Below, piece by piece: positions 44,663-53,027 of a DNA stretch of 64,000 nt. This DNA is from a virus. Where the stretch lies: the IMG/VR virus record IMGVR_UViG_3300034073_003340, positions 292,634 through 356,633 of that record, one strand, 5' to 3'. Under the pieces are notes generated by a model. The model was given only the letters and a program-made list of their open reading frames with translations. It did not search any database and had not been told where the DNA came from. Numbering within the stretch: the stretch's first letter is position 1; each line of letters opens with the position of its first letter. The position numbers and the translations under genes are program-made.

Positions 44663-45553
44663 CTATTGATGAATGCGACGAACTTCAGCTTCCAGAGAGT
44701 TCAGAAATCCTACCCCAAACCCTACATTGGCAGCGTCCATGCCATCAATCAGATGTTGCGGAAGATCATTAGTGATTTCGTCGGTACATGACGCAACCGC
44801 GATGGCCACTGCGGCAGCACTATCAGTATCTCCGCCCCGATCAATAGCATCGTGGATGATCTGGGTCATACTATCAAAGGCCGTGAGCGCATAAACCATA
44901 TAACTGGAAATACTGCTAGCTTTGATGCTGGTTCCAAGACCTCTGTCATGTGAATCAACGAGATAAGACCAACGGTAGGACTCATCGGTTCCATCAACCC
45001 AGTCAACGTGATTCATTAGCCAACCTTGTAGACTGTCTTTGGATCCTTGCTCGTGAGTAAAGTAATGAACTGCGAGAGCAACAATTTGAGCGTGAACTGC
45101 GGTAGACGGATGATGGGTGGAAATAGCCTGGATGGTAGAAGCAAGCTTTACCATAGAGATATCAGGCAATAGACCTAGCGGAGCGACACCCATGACACTA
45201 CCGTTGCTTTGCTTGGTGCGACTGATATTCATAAGAAAATCGTCGGCATCACCAACACTCTTGAGAAACGCCTGATAACCGCGACTATACCCTTCACGAG
45301 GATCTTGACGGTAGGCCGTTAGGTAGGCTTCCACATATGCCCAGGGATTGAATAGATCAGATGGTAGATCACCGATCATGACCATACAGTTAGCAATGGC
45401 CCGCTGGGTATCATCGGTATACTGACCAGGTGATAGCTCTAAGTAGGTTGGATGTTGGACAAACGTCGAGAAGTCAATTGGCGCCTTCTGTTGCTTGCGC
45501 GCAAACTCCCATGCGATAGCATAGGCATCAGCTACAGCCATTTCAACTAGCAT
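44663..45553 (-). CDS. ADP-ribosylglycohydrolase
   Basis: 296 aa with the two acidic metal sites of the ARH/DraG family: GQYTDDTQRAIA near residue 45 and RGGDTDSAAAVAIA near 245. Between them MGVAPLGLL and ISTHHPSTAVHA are also typical. Removes ADP-ribose from proteins or nucleic acids. In a window with three ART-like genes it could reverse phage or host ADP-ribosylation. Start MLVEMAVADAYA set by GAGGAAAT. Confidence 0.88.
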   Translation of the reverse strand: MLVEMAVADAYAIAWEFARKQQKAPIDFSTFVQHPTYLELSPGQYTDDTQRAIANCMVMIGDLPSDLFNPWAYVEAYLTAYRQDPREGYSRGYQAFLKSVGDADDFLMNISRTKQSNGSVMGVAPLGLLPDISMVKLASTIQAISTHHPSTAVHAQIVALAVHYFTHEQGSKDSLQGWLMNHVDWVDGTDESYRWSYLVDSHDRGLGTSIKASSISSYMVYALTAFDSMTQIIHDAIDRGGDTDSAAAVAIAVASCTDEITNDLPQHLIDGMDAANVGFGVGFLNSLEAEVRRIHQ

Positions 45554-45564
45554 GGGAGATTTCC

Positions 45565-45831
45565 TCAATTATGAAAGGGAAAGTGACCAAAAGAATTTCC
45601 TATGACCTTGCGAATAGTCATCGCCTCTTCTTTGGAAATCTCTTCGACAGTGAAGTCATCTTCATCAAACTCACCTTCGTCCCAACCTTCGTTGGTTCCA
45701 AACATATATGAATGTTCGGAAAGATCACCTTTGGTTCTAAGCCAGTCAGCCTCACTATTGAAGATTTTGAATCCGTCAACATCGAACTCGTCACCCCAAT
45801 CCTTGCTGAACTTTACTAGAACCGGCATCAA
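45565..45831 (-). CDS. Hypothetical acidic protein, 88 aa
   Basis: MMPVLVKFSKDWGDEFDVDG; very acidic centre. ATGA overlap with plsC above. No family. Confidence 0.7.
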   Translation of the reverse strand: MMPVLVKFSKDWGDEFDVDGFKIFNSEADWLRTKGDLSEHSYMFGTNEGWDEGEFDEDDFTVEEISKEEAMTIRKVIGNSFGHFPFHN

Positions 45832-46586
45832 AGTTCTCCCTTAAATTTTACAAGGTTGGAGGGTCCAGGATCGAATCCTCTGGCTTCCTGAAAAAGTTGA
45901 CGAGTAGACGTTTCGATATCGTTTTCCAAGCGAGCCATGAACTCCTCCTTATTAAGGCCAGGCTCTATAGGAGGTAGATATTCCACTACCGCATTACCAG
46001 GAGTCTTGCGAAAATTGGCCTGCTCCCAGAAACAGCCCAGATTTGTTCCTGCTGGGACCACTGGGACATTGTGAGTGTTATACATGGACCAAATGCCCAG
46101 TCGATAGCGATGATGCTCACCGGGCTTGGACAGGTGTCCCTCGGGATAGATGAGGATTCGCTTACCTGCCCGAAACGCTCGGTCCGCGCCCTTCATCAAG
46201 TCTTCTTTGGATTGGCCTCCGCCACAAGAATCAACCACAATGGCGCCGATTTTACGCAAGAGTCCCTTGAGCAGAGGGATCTTTTCAAGATGGTTACCAG
46301 TGACAAAAACAAGGTCCTTGACCACACTAAAGCTGGCGAAGCCGTCACCCCACGACTGGTGCTTGGGAGCAAGAATGAATGGACCGCTAGGTAGATTTTC
46401 CAGTCCTCGATGCTCGACCCGGATACCAGCAAACCAACGCATAGCAGTCAACATCCGCTGAGCATAGCGTCGCACGATCCAACGGGTAATGAATTTGCCT
46501 GGGAAGATGACACTCAGTGTCGCCATAAACACATACGCTATGCTGATGACGTAATAGGCCAGCGTGAAGATGGTGCTGCGGATCAT
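45828..46586 (-). CDS. 1-acyl-glycerol-3-phosphate acyltransferase (PlsC family)
   Basis: 252 aa. N-terminal membrane helix (~5-30), then the acyltransferase motifs: KHQSWGD (HX4D), GCGGGQSKEDL..AFRAGKRI, YPEGHLSKPGEHHRYRLG (the EGxxS region with an unusual H), VPVVPAGTNLG. PlsC makes phosphatidic acid; lipid A or ornithine-lipid acyltransferases share the fold. With the LpxH-like and GT4 genes it suggests envelope-lipid modification. Confidence 0.85.
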   Translation of the reverse strand: MIRSTIFTLAYYVISIAYVFMATLSVIFPGKFITRWIVRRYAQRMLTAMRWFAGIRVEHRGLENLPSGPFILAPKHQSWGDGFASFSVVKDLVFVTGNHLEKIPLLKGLLRKIGAIVVDSCGGGQSKEDLMKGADRAFRAGKRILIYPEGHLSKPGEHHRYRLGIWSMYNTHNVPVVPAGTNLGCFWEQANFRKTPGNAVVEYLPPIEPGLNKEEFMARLENDIETSTRQLFQEARGFDPGPSNLVKFKGEL

Positions 46587-47083
46587 GCTTCTGGTTCACC
46601 TAGATTGGCGCGGCGATAAGCTTCCCCGCGAGCAGCTTTAGCCAGTTTGGCTCGCTTTTGCTCCTCGACCTTTTCTGCGACTTTTTTGTCAATCAGTCGC
46701 TTGCCCTGATCTGACATGAGGAACTCTTCGACCGCCTCTGCCTTTTCCGCCGGTGAAAGTACTGATACGGGAGCAGGAGTATAGGAGTGCTTGAAGTAAG
46801 CCTCATCATATACCTTGTAGTCGTTGGTATCCTCGTCCCAGTGTCGGGAATCGTAGAATCGCCCCTCTACCTGGTATCCGAAAAGACCCAGCTTGAGTGA
46901 CACGCCAGCGTGGTCACACTTTCGAGTCCATGTGAATTCAAAGGTGAATAAGTCACCCCAACCGAAGTTTTGTCCTTCGATTTCCCAGGCCTTGTTAGGC
47001 CAACGGGTCTTACCGTGCTTCGAGAAGAGATGCTCCCACTTATTGTGGTCCTCGAAGATTGCGAGATTGAGTCCTATACGCAT
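46583..47083 (-). CDS. Hypothetical protein, 166 aa
   Basis: MRIGLNLAIFEDHNKWEHLF; beta-rich N-terminus, then a Lys/Ala/Glu helix (EKVEEQKRAKLAKAA). Overlaps plsC by ATGA. No family recognised. Confidence 0.72.
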   Translation of the reverse strand: MRIGLNLAIFEDHNKWEHLFSKHGKTRWPNKAWEIEGQNFGWGDLFTFEFTWTRKCDHAGVSLKLGLFGYQVEGRFYDSRHWDEDTNDYKVYDEAYFKHSYTPAPVSVLSPAEKAEAVEEFLMSDQGKRLIDKKVAEKVEEQKRAKLAKAARGEAYRRANLGEPEA

Positions 47084-47120
47084 CCAGCTTGCCTATAGGC
47101 AATTGGATCATATGTCAAGC

Positions 47121-47147
47121 AAATGGTGCCGAAAATCAGCACCATTT
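47121..47147 (-). terminator. Hairpin terminator candidate
   Basis: AAATGGTGC/GCACCATTT between the 166-aa gene and the WYL-like gene. Confidence 0.6.
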
Positions 47148-47164
47148 GCCCTTGAATATCAGAT

Positions 47165-47530
47165 TCAGATAGAGGCTGAAGCCATTGGGCTCCCAACGGG
47201 AACCGGCAGATCTTTGCCTACACCGGTGGCAGCAAAGATATTATCCCATTTTGAGATATCACCGGCACGGTCAGGATGATTTTCCATATGCTCCCCGTTG
47301 AGTTCTACCTTCTTGACTCGTCGCATGTCGTATCGTCGGATACCTGGGTCGCCTCCGCTGACTTGATATCCGTAGAGACTTTCCTTGCCATTTTTGGAAC
47401 CATAAATCCAAGGCTCGACCACACGATCAGTCGGTTCTTCCACGGAAGAGTTCTCGCTATGATAACGAAAACATACCTGTAGACGATTTTGAATCGCGTC
47501 CACGAGGGTAGGATGATTTGGTTCCATCAT
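47165..47530 (-). CDS. WYL-domain-like small protein
   Basis: 121 aa. LVDAIQNRLQVCFRYHS, RVVEPWIYGSK, SLYGYQVSGGD and YDMRRVKKVEL follow the WYL domain, a ligand/nucleotide-sensing SH3-like fold in transcription regulators and CRISPR accessories. No DNA-binding domain attached. Possibly a nucleic-acid-binding regulator. Confidence 0.75.
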   Translation of the reverse strand: MMEPNHPTLVDAIQNRLQVCFRYHSENSSVEEPTDRVVEPWIYGSKNGKESLYGYQVSGGDPGIRRYDMRRVKKVELNGEHMENHPDRAGDISKWDNIFAATGVGKDLPVPVGSPMASASI

Positions 47531-47612
47531 TTCAGGGTCTCCACTAAAGGTTGCGTGGTAACATAAGGCTAGCATTGATCTTTAGTGCTAGCAAGCGTGA
47601 TCAACGTATGAT

Positions 47613-48032
47613 TCAAACAATGCGCAGCGGTTTTTGTTTGAAGCCAGGTTTGCTAAAACGCTCTTCACACTTTGTTGTTGGGTTTCCAAACATTGTTATA
47701 TCAAAGTAATCTCTTGGTATTATTTCGCTTCGCTTGTCAGAGACCTTGATTTCGACGAAGGTCCATGACAGTTTGAGCAAGGCATACTGAGCCTTGGTGA
47801 GACCATAGGCACAGAAATGTCTATCGGTCCATCCATAAGTCCCATCGGTATACCACTGAACGGGAACTTCTCTGAATTCATTTCTGACTTCTGGAAATAC
47901 CTTACGGATATGATTGATGATAGTTTTGTTAGAGTCTCGTTGTTTCTTATATGCTGGAGAATATATATAACTGGGATGACGAATATAGAGGTTTATTAAT
48001 CCATCTGTGCGGGTGAAAATTCGAACTCTCAT
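47613..48032 (-). CDS. Hypothetical protein, 139 aa, paralogue pair
   Basis: MRVRIFTRTDGLINLYIRHP; DRHFCAYGLTKAQYALLKLSW aligns with DKHFIAYNLSKTELMLIKLSW in the gene above (by parts). One-base overlap with it. Basic protein, unknown function. Confidence 0.7.
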   Translation of the reverse strand: MRVRIFTRTDGLINLYIRHPSYIYSPAYKKQRDSNKTIINHIRKVFPEVRNEFREVPVQWYTDGTYGWTDRHFCAYGLTKAQYALLKLSWTFVEIKVSDKRSEIIPRDYFDITMFGNPTTKCEERFSKPGFKQKPLRIV

Positions 48033-48496
48033 TACACCCTCACTGGCTTGGCTTTGGTATTTTTCTCAAGACGTGCCAAGAGGGCATTGCTTGGTCCGAA
48101 GATACCAGGTGAGTCAATTGTGAAGGCAAGAGGATCCGCCGGATCATTTTGTAAACGAACCGGTTGAGTAGAGAATTGCCAGGAAAGCTTGATCAGCATC
48201 AATTCTGTTTTAGACAGATTGTATGCTATAAAATGTTTGTCACATTTGACTGTTTTGAAACGGCGTATAGACCAAGACTTTGATCCTGGTATGCGAACCT
48301 GTTTGGTGTTCACATATCTGAATTCCGTAGGAATATGACTAAATTGGCGACGGATCCAATTACAAAATTCTCTGGTTTTGTTTCTATTGGTTTTGCCTTC
48401 AGTGTCCCTCCACTGGGAAAGACTGTCATGTGGCACCAGTATAGAGAATTTGGAATCCTGTTCCAAAATACGGATGGGATAGGCGAGTGTCTGCAT
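48032..48496 (-). CDS. Hypothetical protein, 154 aa, paralogue pair
   Basis: MQTLAYPIRILEQDSKFSIL; tandem relative of the gene below. A CTAAATA box about 40 bases upstream could be a late promoter. Confidence 0.7.
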   Translation of the reverse strand: MQTLAYPIRILEQDSKFSILVPHDSLSQWRDTEGKTNRNKTREFCNWIRRQFSHIPTEFRYVNTKQVRIPGSKSWSIRRFKTVKCDKHFIAYNLSKTELMLIKLSWQFSTQPVRLQNDPADPLAFTIDSPGIFGPSNALLARLEKNTKAKPVRV

Positions 48497-48549
48497 AACC
48501 TACACTGTAGATAGGTGTAGGTCTGGTTGTCATTATTTAGATGAGAGTT

Positions 48550-48855
48550 TTAGAGCCTGCTCAGCTTATCCATCATAAAGCTGCTCACTGTGGCATTACT
48601 TAAACGATAGGAAGTGTTGGCACTTTTGATTTCGATCTCACGAACCTCATCTCTGGGGTGGAGTTTCACAGCCTCAACATGGACCTTGCCAGTCTTACCT
48701 ATACGAATCACTTTACCCAAAGCAGCCATTGGATAGGTAGACCAGTTGACAAACATTAGGTAATCACCGACGTCAATTTCGTCACCATGGCGATCTTTGG
48801 GCCAGCGAGAGCCCCTCATGAGCTTGATGCGCTCAACTGAACTCTCGCTGGTCAT
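48550..48855 (-). CDS. Hypothetical protein, 101 aa, paralogue of 49192 and 49896 genes
   Basis: DEIDVGDYLMFVNW and LGKVIRIGKTGKVHVEAVKL form an SH3/KOW-like barrel; the C-terminus FMMDKLSRL equals the MMARLS endings of the two larger genes upstream. Shortest member of a three-copy family. Confidence 0.72.
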   Translation of the reverse strand: MTSESSVERIKLMRGSRWPKDRHGDEIDVGDYLMFVNWSTYPMAALGKVIRIGKTGKVHVEAVKLHPRDEVREIEIKSANTSYRLSNATVSSFMMDKLSRL

Positions 48856-48856
48856 A

Positions 48857-49138
48857 TTAATTGGTCACCTTGCGTTCATCTACCTTATAGGTCACGGAGT
48901 CATTACCCTTGAGGTAGCAAATCTGTCCAGTGACCGGCTTGTTGGCCTTGGTAGCAATGAAAATTCGTCCCTTGCCGGCGCGACCACAATCCAAGGGCTG
49001 GCATATGATGATCTTGCTATAGCCTTGACTCTCCAGATGATCGATTAGATCACCGGTCTTCATGACCGGCTGGGTCATCGACCCACAAGCGGAAAGCATG
49101 AGCGAGGTCAGGGCTATCAGCCCAGGGGTATTCATCAT
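48857..49138 (-). CDS. Lipoprotein, 93 aa
   Basis: Signal peptide with lipobox LSAC (Cys ~18); mature domain contains DHLESQGYSKIIICQPLDCG. Own TTGACT-type promoter upstream. A small surface or inner-face lipoprotein of unknown role. Confidence 0.75.
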   Translation of the reverse strand: MMNTPGLIALTSLMLSACGSMTQPVMKTGDLIDHLESQGYSKIIICQPLDCGRAGKGRIFIATKANKPVTGQICYLKGNDSVTYKVDERKVTN

Positions 49139-49191
49139 GTCAATCTCCTTTGATTTAAGACTCTAGCATAAGACTGGAGGTAGTCAACTAC

Positions 49192-49896
49192 TCAAAGGAT
49201 AGAGAGCCTAGCCATCATAAGTTTATCCATGAGATCCTTTGTCATGATTACGATGAGACTGTTGTCTTTGATTCGCTTTTCTGCCACAATATCATCCTCT
49301 TTGAGCTTGATGTTCTTGGCATAAACCGTTCCATCCTTGTCAATCTTAGTGACCTTACCGTAGTAGATTCCCGCGGCATTGCGATCATTGTTGAAGTGAT
49401 AGAGAATATAGGAAATAAAATCACCAACCTTGATCTCACGATCCAGCTTGTCATAAGCCAAAGCCTGTGGCTTATCTTCAGGCTTTTCATAAGCCCAAAC
49501 CGTTCCTATCTCAGGCTTATGATCTTTTTCCCAAAACGCAATATAGGGATGAAACTGAATTCGGTTTTTACGGCCTTCCCACACCACGTGACCAGTAATT
49601 TGGACTTTGGTAAAATGGTCCTCTTTGACATTTTCAGGAAGTTCCGGTATAGGTTTTCTTGGGTTGAAAATCCCTCTATAATTGAATTCATAACTGCCAT
49701 GTAGGAGATCCTGGACATTATTGATTACAAGTCGCCCAATAGATCCCTTCCTTTTTGGCTCATATCCTTCGTCAAAGGAAACATAGATAGGTTCATCCTG
49801 TAGATATTTGCGCAGTAGTTCTGCCATCAAAGATGGCCACGGACCAGGGCCGGGCGATGATTTATTATAGAAGGAAGAAAATGAAATTCTTGTCAT
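49192..49896 (-). CDS. Hypothetical protein, 234 aa, KOW/SH3-like tail
   Basis: N-terminal unique part, then LDREIKVGDFISYILYHFNN and YGKVTKIDKDGTVYAKNIKL, the same barrel as the 48550 gene. One-base overlap with the 236-aa paralogue above. Confidence 0.72.
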   Translation of the reverse strand: MTRISFSSFYNKSSPGPGPWPSLMAELLRKYLQDEPIYVSFDEGYEPKRKGSIGRLVINNVQDLLHGSYEFNYRGIFNPRKPIPELPENVKEDHFTKVQITGHVVWEGRKNRIQFHPYIAFWEKDHKPEIGTVWAYEKPEDKPQALAYDKLDREIKVGDFISYILYHFNNDRNAAGIYYGKVTKIDKDGTVYAKNIKLKEDDIVAEKRIKDNSLIVIMTKDLMDKLMMARLSIL

Positions 49897-50606
49897 CAGT
49901 CTGCTGCCAGTCTAGCCATCATGAGACGGCTCATAAGTTTATCGTTTACAATCAGGAGTTCACTGGCACCAAAGGCTTTGACTTCTTCGCCTGCCTTTTC
50001 ACCATCGCGAAGTTTTAATGTCTTTACAAAGACGCCGCCCCGATCAGTCATTCGAGTAACGGTACCAAACTTCATGGAGATATGACCATACCGGCGATGA
50101 ACAAAACAAACAAATTGACCAGTCTCGATTTCCTGACCAAGAGAATCATATGGAATTACCCTAGGTGCTTTGGGCTTTGCGTCGCCTGGAGTCCACTCCC
50201 ACTGAGTGCCACCGGACCAGTTGGGGAGATATTCTACTTCCCCAGCAGATGGAGAACATTTGTTCTTTCTTCCATCCCAAACGACTTCAATATCTCTTAT
50301 ACCTAGATAATGGTCGGAACGATTATAATAGCTGCTATTAGGAGAATTGGGCGGACGGTAATCAAAAGTAATAGAATTGAGCCTACCCACACTTCCTTTG
50401 CGTCGCTCGTCTAAAACTTGAACATAAACTGGCTCACCAGCTATCAGCTTTCCTTCAATTTCATTCTTCAACGCAAGATATGTATTAACATCATTGTCAA
50501 CACGAGTATATCGTGCCCCCCACCGGGTTGAACAGAGTAGAATACCATCATCATGGAATTCAAGCTTTTTTGGAATTTCGTTATTAGAGTTCTGATTTTC
50601 TGTCAT
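49896..50606 (-). CDS. Hypothetical protein, 236 aa, KOW/SH3-like tail
   Basis: Paralogue of the previous gene (GQFVCFVHRRYGHISMKFGT, VTRMTDRGGVFVKTLKLRDG). Both contain VYVQVLDERRKGSVGRL / IYVSFDEGYEPKRKGSIGRL. Probably tandem duplication. Confidence 0.72.
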   Translation of the reverse strand: MTENQNSNNEIPKKLEFHDDGILLCSTRWGARYTRVDNDVNTYLALKNEIEGKLIAGEPVYVQVLDERRKGSVGRLNSITFDYRPPNSPNSSYYNRSDHYLGIRDIEVVWDGRKNKCSPSAGEVEYLPNWSGGTQWEWTPGDAKPKAPRVIPYDSLGQEIETGQFVCFVHRRYGHISMKFGTVTRMTDRGGVFVKTLKLRDGEKAGEEVKAFGASELLIVNDKLMSRLMMARLAAD

Positions 50607-50647
50607 TGTGTCTCACCAGTTTATTCGATCTGGCCGACACAGAAGTG

Positions 50648-50676
50648 GGGCGTAGTCCTATAGTAAGACTACGCCC
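50648..50676 (-). terminator. Hairpin below the HD remnant
   Basis: Perfect stem GGGCGTAGTC/GACTACGCCC, with no U-tract, 23 bases below the stop at 50700. Confidence 0.65.
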
Positions 50677-50699
50677 GGTGTCCTGTCTATATTATTTGG

Positions 50700-50904
50700 T
50701 TAGGCTTCGGTAGCCTTGTGGACAGCTTCGATCAGTTGGATCTGACTCTCCAGAATGTGCTTGATGTTCTCGTATGCGTTGACCTGGTGCAGAAACAACC
50801 GGCGGGCCTTCTTCAGCATGGGGAAGAAAAGTTCATACACCTCGCGGATGTATTCCTTTAGCTTTTCCAGCTTGAATACACCGACCATGGACTGTAGGTT
50901 GTGC
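50700..50904 (-). pseudogene. C-terminal remnant of an HD-hydrolase paralogue
   Basis: HNLQSMVGVFKLEKLKEYI and VYELFFPMLKKARRLFLHQV then NAYENIKHILESQ match the C-terminus of the HD protein at 51443 (HNVSSMLGVFTVEKQKIYI, LFLPMLKRARRLFPHQV). The catalytic HD half is missing and replaced by the 108-aa gene. An internal ATG might still express ~60 residues. Confidence 0.7.
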
Positions 50905-51231
50905 TCAGACCGCAAGCAGAGTCTTCGCCAATGTGATATCCTCCTCATTGGAGAAGAATAAGCGGTCATCAGAGATGAAGGTAATCCCAGCAGGTAGCCC
51001 CTCTGAAATGCTGTCAAAGCACCAATTTGAAAGTGAGAGTGAGCTCGAAATTAGCTTGAGAACCAACTGTCCTGCCGACTCGACACCTGCATCAAGCGTA
51101 TATGGATACACAGATTGGTCCGGCCGGAAACAATCGTCCATGTTGAAGCCCGTACAAATTACCTTTTGCCGATCAGCAGGATCCTCTCCATAGTAGAGTT
51201 CGAGAACCTTTTCCCATGCGCTTTCTTTCAT
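50905..51231 (-). CDS. Hypothetical protein, 108 aa
   Basis: MKESAWEKVLELYYGEDPAD; mixed fold, ends exactly where the HD remnant begins. It may have displaced the 5' part of the paralogue. No family. Confidence 0.65.
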   Translation of the reverse strand: MKESAWEKVLELYYGEDPADRQKVICTGFNMDDCFRPDQSVYPYTLDAGVESAGQLVLKLISSSLSLSNWCFDSISEGLPAGITFISDDRLFFSNEEDITLAKTLLAV

Positions 51232-51239
51232 TTTAGCCT

Positions 51240-51442
51240 CTGTTTAACGTTTCTTCACCTAAACTACGCGAATTCAGGAAAGAATCAACCACTTTTCCAT
51301 GACTGAAGATTATGGATTCTTGCTAAAAGAGGAACCTGTCACCAGATCTGTTTCAAACTAACAGGTTCTCGAACTGTTACGCCTTTCTGATTGCGAGAAC
51401 CCGGGGTCAGAACGTGCCGCTGGAACAAGCCTTACAAAGGCT
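51240..51442 (-). other. Gene-free stretch with two long hairpins
   Basis: GAACCTGT/ACAGGTTC near 51330 and GGTTCTCG/CGAGAACC near 51370, plus AAGCC/GGCTT directly below the HD gene stop (terminator). Possibly a structured trailer or small RNA. Confidence 0.45.
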
Positions 51443-52075
51443 TTAGGGTTTCGAAGGTTCTACCCACGTGAACTTAATAAGGTCCATCTGAGTCTGAAGC
51501 ACGAACTTGATGTTCTCATACGCATTGACCTGATGTGGGAAGAGGCGACGGGCTCGCTTCAACATAGGCAAGAACAGATCAACCACTTCTTGAATGTAGA
51601 TCTTCTGCTTCTCGACAGTGAACACCCCAAGCATTGAGCTGACGTTATGAATCCGGTCGCAACCCTTTGCGATACTTGCGATGGGATCTTTGCTCATTGC
51701 TTCGAAAAGAGCAACTTCGTCTTTTTTGACGCCGCGAAATTCCTTGGTCATGTTCTCAACCGCACAGTCGACTCGCTCTGCGAATTCAGGATCCTCAAAG
51801 AATAGTTCGCGAATCTCGGCGGCCGTTACTCCATAGTCCTCGCGGACATCGTGAAGCATAATGGTGGCAATAACTTCCTGACGATACATGAGATCGGGAA
51901 GGGTCAGTGCGAACAGCGCAATTTCGATTTGGTGTTGGAACTCGGGGGTTACGCCGTCCTTACGGAGGCCGGTATGATACCTGTGGGCAAATTCCAATGC
52001 AGCTAGGGCATGATGATAGCGGGCGCCGACCAGTTGCTGACGAAGCGTAAGAAGCTTTTTCTGATACTCTGTCAC
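51443..52075 (-). CDS. HD-domain (p)ppGpp hydrolase-like protein
   Basis: 210 aa. ALEFAHRYHTGLRKDGVTPEF with QHQIEIA (first His), TIMLHDVREDYGVT (the HD pair) and GCDRIHNVSSM (later Asp/Asn) follow the RelA/SpoT hydrolase and MESH1 pattern. Stand-alone HD hydrolases degrade alarmones; a phage could use one to blunt the stringent response. C-terminal helices match the remnant at 50700. Confidence 0.82.
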   Translation of the reverse strand: MTEYQKKLLTLRQQLVGARYHHALAALEFAHRYHTGLRKDGVTPEFQHQIEIALFALTLPDLMYRQEVIATIMLHDVREDYGVTAAEIRELFFEDPEFAERVDCAVENMTKEFRGVKKDEVALFEAMSKDPIASIAKGCDRIHNVSSMLGVFTVEKQKIYIQEVVDLFLPMLKRARRLFPHQVNAYENIKFVLQTQMDLIKFTWVEPSKP

Positions 52076-52133
52076 CTGCGTCTCCTTTGTCTATGCTCAT
52101 AAGAGAACATAGATTAAACCAGGTGTCAACTAA

Positions 52134-52580
52134 TCAGATGTATGAGATAGAGAACATATAGCCGAGACCTTCAATCATCTGACTCTGGACTTGGCGCGCA
52201 CCAGGGCAAGCCTGCATCAACTCACTTATATATTCCTGTTTGGTCTTGCCCATGAAGGGCGGTGGGACCATGATACGAATTGAGCCTTGTCGCAAAAACT
52301 GAATGTCGTTGGGAGGGGGATTTAGAGAGCAAAGACCATCGTATAATTGCCCCAAATTCAGCCCTATGAGGAAGTCACGATCTAGGTCTTCCTCGGTTAC
52401 ATTCGTGGATACAACGATGCGCTGCGGGGCTTCTATGGGGCACTCACTAGCCATGAGCAGCTCAAGCCGACCTTGAGCTACACTGCGAACAGTTTCTTCA
52501 GTCGATGGATGATCGATCAGCGCCTTGAGCTTTTCGATTTTTGATCGACCATCTTCGAATAGGAATTCTCGAGCTCGCAC
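52134..52580 (-). CDS. MRxxEF-tagged protein, 148 aa
   Basis: GTG start gives MRAREFLFEDGRSKIEKLKA, a clear tag, with a CTAAATA box ~30 bases upstream. Helical domain then QGSIRIMVPPPFMGKTKQEY. Unknown function; late, possibly virion-linked. Confidence 0.72.
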   Translation of the reverse strand: MRAREFLFEDGRSKIEKLKALIDHPSTEETVRSVAQGRLELLMASECPIEAPQRIVVSTNVTEEDLDRDFLIGLNLGQLYDGLCSLNPPPNDIQFLRQGSIRIMVPPPFMGKTKQEYISELMQACPGARQVQSQMIEGLGYMFSISYI

Positions 52581-52609
52581 GATGACCTCTGGGTAGGATT
52601 AACTACCCA

Positions 52610-52616
52610 TATTTAG
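52610..52616 (-). promoter_or_regulatory. Late promoter-like CTAAATA
   Basis: Above the tagged 148-aa gene; leader of ~30 bases. Confidence 0.5.
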
Positions 52617-53027
52617 TCACGGAGCGAATTGGGTATTGGGTCCAATCTCTCGGTTTGTTCGCGCCAATTGTTCTGCTGGCGTGAGGATCTTGTTGATCAA
52701 GGTGCGAGCCTGCTTGCTGGCCAGACGCAGTTTTTCACCAGGTATGAGGTCAAAGTCAACCCCTTCTCTAGGCTGATGCGGCTCAAACAAGATCCCAGTC
52801 CAAATGCGATTACCCTGGCCTGGCTTCACCAATTCCAAGCGCCCATTACAGACATGGCGCAGATAGACCTTGGTATTGATTTTGGCCTTGGCTCCCTGGG
52901 TCCCATCGAAATCGCGAAGGGACCGCACGGCGATCACCTCGCTATTCTCAAGCTGGATACCGTTTGATAGCTCAACGTATGGCCACCGCCAGTCACACGT
53001 TGAGGAACGACGACAGATCACGCTCAT
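52617..53027 (-). CDS. Hypothetical protein, 136 aa
   Basis: MSVICRRSSTCDWRWPYVEL; basic, beta-rich. ATGA overlap with the gene above, so part of an operon ending in the 590-aa gene's transcript. No family. Confidence 0.7.
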   Translation of the reverse strand: MSVICRRSSTCDWRWPYVELSNGIQLENSEVIAVRSLRDFDGTQGAKAKINTKVYLRHVCNGRLELVKPGQGNRIWTGILFEPHQPREGVDFDLIPGEKLRLASKQARTLINKILTPAEQLARTNREIGPNTQFAP

